Origin: Candidatus Eiseniibacteriota bacterium | GTDB taxonomy: Bacteria > Arandabacterota > Arandabacteria > Arandabacterales > Arandabacteraceae | Assembly (NCBI GenBank): GCA_030592245.1 | Contig: JAUVJV010000155.1 | Location: 1 to 6,061 of the forward strand | Length of the DNA stretch: 6,061 bases | Reading direction: 5' to 3' | Part shown: piece by piece, positions 4,816 through 6,061 of the stretch | Layout of the letters: the number at the start of each line of letters is the position of its first letter | How positions within the stretch are numbered: position 1 is the stretch's first letter | Translations under genes and position numbers: made by a program | Notes under the pieces: generated by a model | Database searches by the model: none | What the model was told of the DNA's origin: nothing | The model's input: the letters and a program-made list of their open reading frames with translations, nothing else

Positions 4816-6061
4816 TTACTCCCCGGTCAGGCCCTGCAGGAGCTCATAGTCCTGCCCCATTTCCTCAGGATATCCATAGGCCAGCGGATTAAGAAGCTTG
4901 CCCCGGTCACAGAGCTTGTTATCCGGTCCCTTATCCTCCTCCACGGGGAGAGTCATCTGTCGGACCACCGGGTCATCCCGTTCGGCCAGGACTTCCCAGA
5001 AGACCTCACGATCGGGATCACCATAGGCTGTGAAACCGTCGAATGTGGCGTTCCACTCGGCTCCGGTCAGGAAGGGTCTCCCCACAGATGTAAGATGGAT
5101 CGACGCCTCTTCCGTCCTTGCGACGGCGTCGAAGTAATCCACCATCTCCACGACCCCTTCCCCATCCCCATTCAACCGCACCTTCCCGCGGTAGATGAGA
5201 AGAGGCTCGGGGGATTCCACGCAGTTATGCCTCAGGATCTTGTTCTCCGGATCGAGAGGATGGTCTATCACGAATGAACAGGCCGCCGGATTGATGCTGC
5301 CGCTAACATAGACATCGCCATTGAAGTAGCCCGCAAAGTCATTGGCGCTGTGACCCACGACGCCCCGCCCATCCTGACTGCTGCCCGACAGGGCATTTCC
5401 TCCACCCACCGTCTCGGCCCGGATGACATCGGAGGCATTGCTTGCGCTGAACTGCTTGAAGAAGCAGAGCCGGCCGCCCGTCGCGGAACTCTGGACATCG
5501 AACTTGGAGCTCGGAGCACTCGTCCCGATCCCGACGTTCCCATTGTTCCTGATGGTCATGACCGGATCGGCAAGACCGACCTCATCCGGGTCAGCATCGC
5601 TGTTCTGCAAGAAGTGGAAGTCACCCCTGTTCCAGGTGTCCTTCCTTTCATAAACAATCGCCCCCTTGCCACGGCCGGCCCCACCTCCATCCACTTTGAA
5701 CAGGATGCCGGTCGAGGTCATTGCCGTACTTGCAGGATTGTCCAGCTTGATCCCATAGGATATCGCTCCCGGGGAGTCCTCATAGATGTGCAGTTTCTCA
5801 TCGGGATAAAAGGTCCCCACGCCTGCATTCCCGGTACTGTCAACGGTAAGGTACCTTCTCCCGAACGCGACTCCGCCGTGATACCTGAGCTGGAATTTAT
5901 TACCATCGCTGGTATCATTCCTCAGGTCCCACACCGCCTCTTTATCTTCAGCGAAATAGACTATGGCGTCGCGGTCGGCGATGGCATCAACCGAAAGGGC
6001 CGTATGACTCCCCCCGGTCGTCTTAAGCCGGGCTGATACCTCGCCATAGCCGGTGACTCCG
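4816..6061 (-). CDS. GIGT-repeat tail-fibre-like surface protein, C-terminal part (5' end outside window)
   Basis: The frame is open from the right edge to TAA at 4818-4816, giving 414 residues without the N-terminus. The GTG at 5934 is internal: the frame continues upstream with similar sequence (T-A-L-S-V-D-A-I-A-D-R-D). Two beta-prism or fibre-type units are marked by GNAGVGT (77-83) followed by EKLHIYED, and by GNVGIGT (174-180) followed by SKFDVQSS. The stretch GRGVVGHSANDFAGYFNGDVYVSG leads into the C-terminal domain (about 261-414), which carries DHPLDPENK, VESPEP, a G-V-V-E-.-V-D-Y-F strand, L-P-V-E-E-D-K and a final AYGYPEE. This combination is common in large extracellular proteins of FCB-type candidate phyla; its function is not known. 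There is no S74 intramolecular chaperone at the end, unlike many phage fibres, and no phage gene lies nearby. An adhesin or cell-surface fibre is likely. No convincing intrinsic terminator follows the stop. Confidence 0.82.
   Translation of the reverse strand, partial: GVTGYGEVSARLKTTGGSHTALSVDAIADRDAIVYFAEDKEAVWDLRNDTSDGNKFQLRYHGGVAFGRRYLTVDSTGNAGVGTFYPDEKLHIYEDSPGAISYGIKLDNPASTAMTSTGILFKVDGGGAGRGKGAIVYERKDTWNRGDFHFLQNSDADPDEVGLADPVMTIRNNGNVGIGTSAPSSKFDVQSSATGGRLCFFKQFSASNASDVIRAETVGGGNALSGSSQDGRGVVGHSANDFAGYFNGDVYVSGSINPAACSFVIDHPLDPENKILRHNCVESPEPLLIYRGKVRLNGDGEGVVEMVDYFDAVARTEEASIHLTSVGRPFLTGAEWNATFDGFTAYGDPDREVFWEVLAERDDPVVRQMTLPVEEDKGPDNKLCDRGKLLNPLAYGYPEEMGQDYELLQGLTGE

Noticed and set aside
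5932..5934. GTG 5934 as the start of the GIGT-repeat protein
   Set aside because: The same frame stays open to the window edge with similar composition and no Shine-Dalgarno precedes the GTG, so the gene is 5'-truncated by the window.
5350..6036. Plus-strand open frame of 228 codons opposite the GIGT-repeat gene
   Set aside because: It is the reverse shadow of the repeat protein, whose minus-strand frame carries clear family motifs.
1..6061. Alternative genetic code with UGA as Trp or Gly
   Set aside because: The other genes contain no in-frame TGA, Trp is encoded by TGG throughout, and the conserved residue at the site is Cys.
1..6061. tRNA or rRNA genes, CRISPR arrays, insertion sequences
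   Set aside because: No cloverleaf, rRNA core sequence, regularly spaced repeat or transposase-like frame was seen on either strand.

Overview
The window looks like a chromosomal segment from an uncultured, moderately GC-rich bacterium. All supported genes lie on the minus strand, so transcription runs from high to low coordinates. Three traits suggest a lineage of the FCB superphylum or a related candidate phylum of the Zixibacteria, Latescibacteria or Eisenbacteria/Krumholzibacteria kind. These are a FlgD-like C-terminal sorting domain on a fibronectin-type surface protein, a GIGT-repeat surface protein with a DHPLDPENK-type C-terminal domain, and outer-membrane-type lipoproteins. The placement is inferred from protein style; no taxonomic marker is present.

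Layout in transcription order. (1) 6061-4816: the C-terminal part of a large GIGT-repeat, tail-fibre-like surface protein that enters from beyond the right edge. (2) 4815-4536: an intergenic region with two sigma-70-like promoter candidates. (3) 4535-2361: an exported protein with three fibronectin-III-like repeats, a ZU5-like segment and a FlgD-like C-terminal domain. (4) 2349-1744: a small TPR lipoprotein whose Shine-Dalgarno overlaps the preceding stop codon. (5) 1743-1551: a 193-nt leader or intergenic region with three stem-loops, one ending in a T tract just upstream of the next ribosome binding site. (6) 1550-516: a lipoprotein parvulin-type peptidyl-prolyl isomerase (SurA/PrsA-like). 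(7) 565-1: a membrane-anchored DUF3179 protein running off the left edge.

The main discovery is in gene 7. Its frame is interrupted once, by TGA at 164-166. That codon sits exactly where DUF3179 proteins carry the first cysteine of their CPLC motif, and the family match continues in the same frame down to the window edge. Starting 13 nt after the TGA is a perfect 7-bp stem capped by a GGUCU loop, the same loop as the E. coli fdhF SECIS element. The best reading is a selenoprotein with a U-P-L-C (UxxC) redox motif, which an automatic annotation would truncate at 133 residues. Selenocysteine machinery (selA, selB, selC, selD) is not in the window and should be sought elsewhere in the genome.

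The genes form a coherent cell-envelope set: surface proteins, a lipoprotein, a periplasmic folding catalyst and an extracytoplasmic Sec/thiol protein. The tight spacing of genes 3-4 and the overlap of genes 6-7 support co-transcription within each pair. Hairpins between genes 4 and 6 may attenuate expression of the isomerase/selenoprotein pair.
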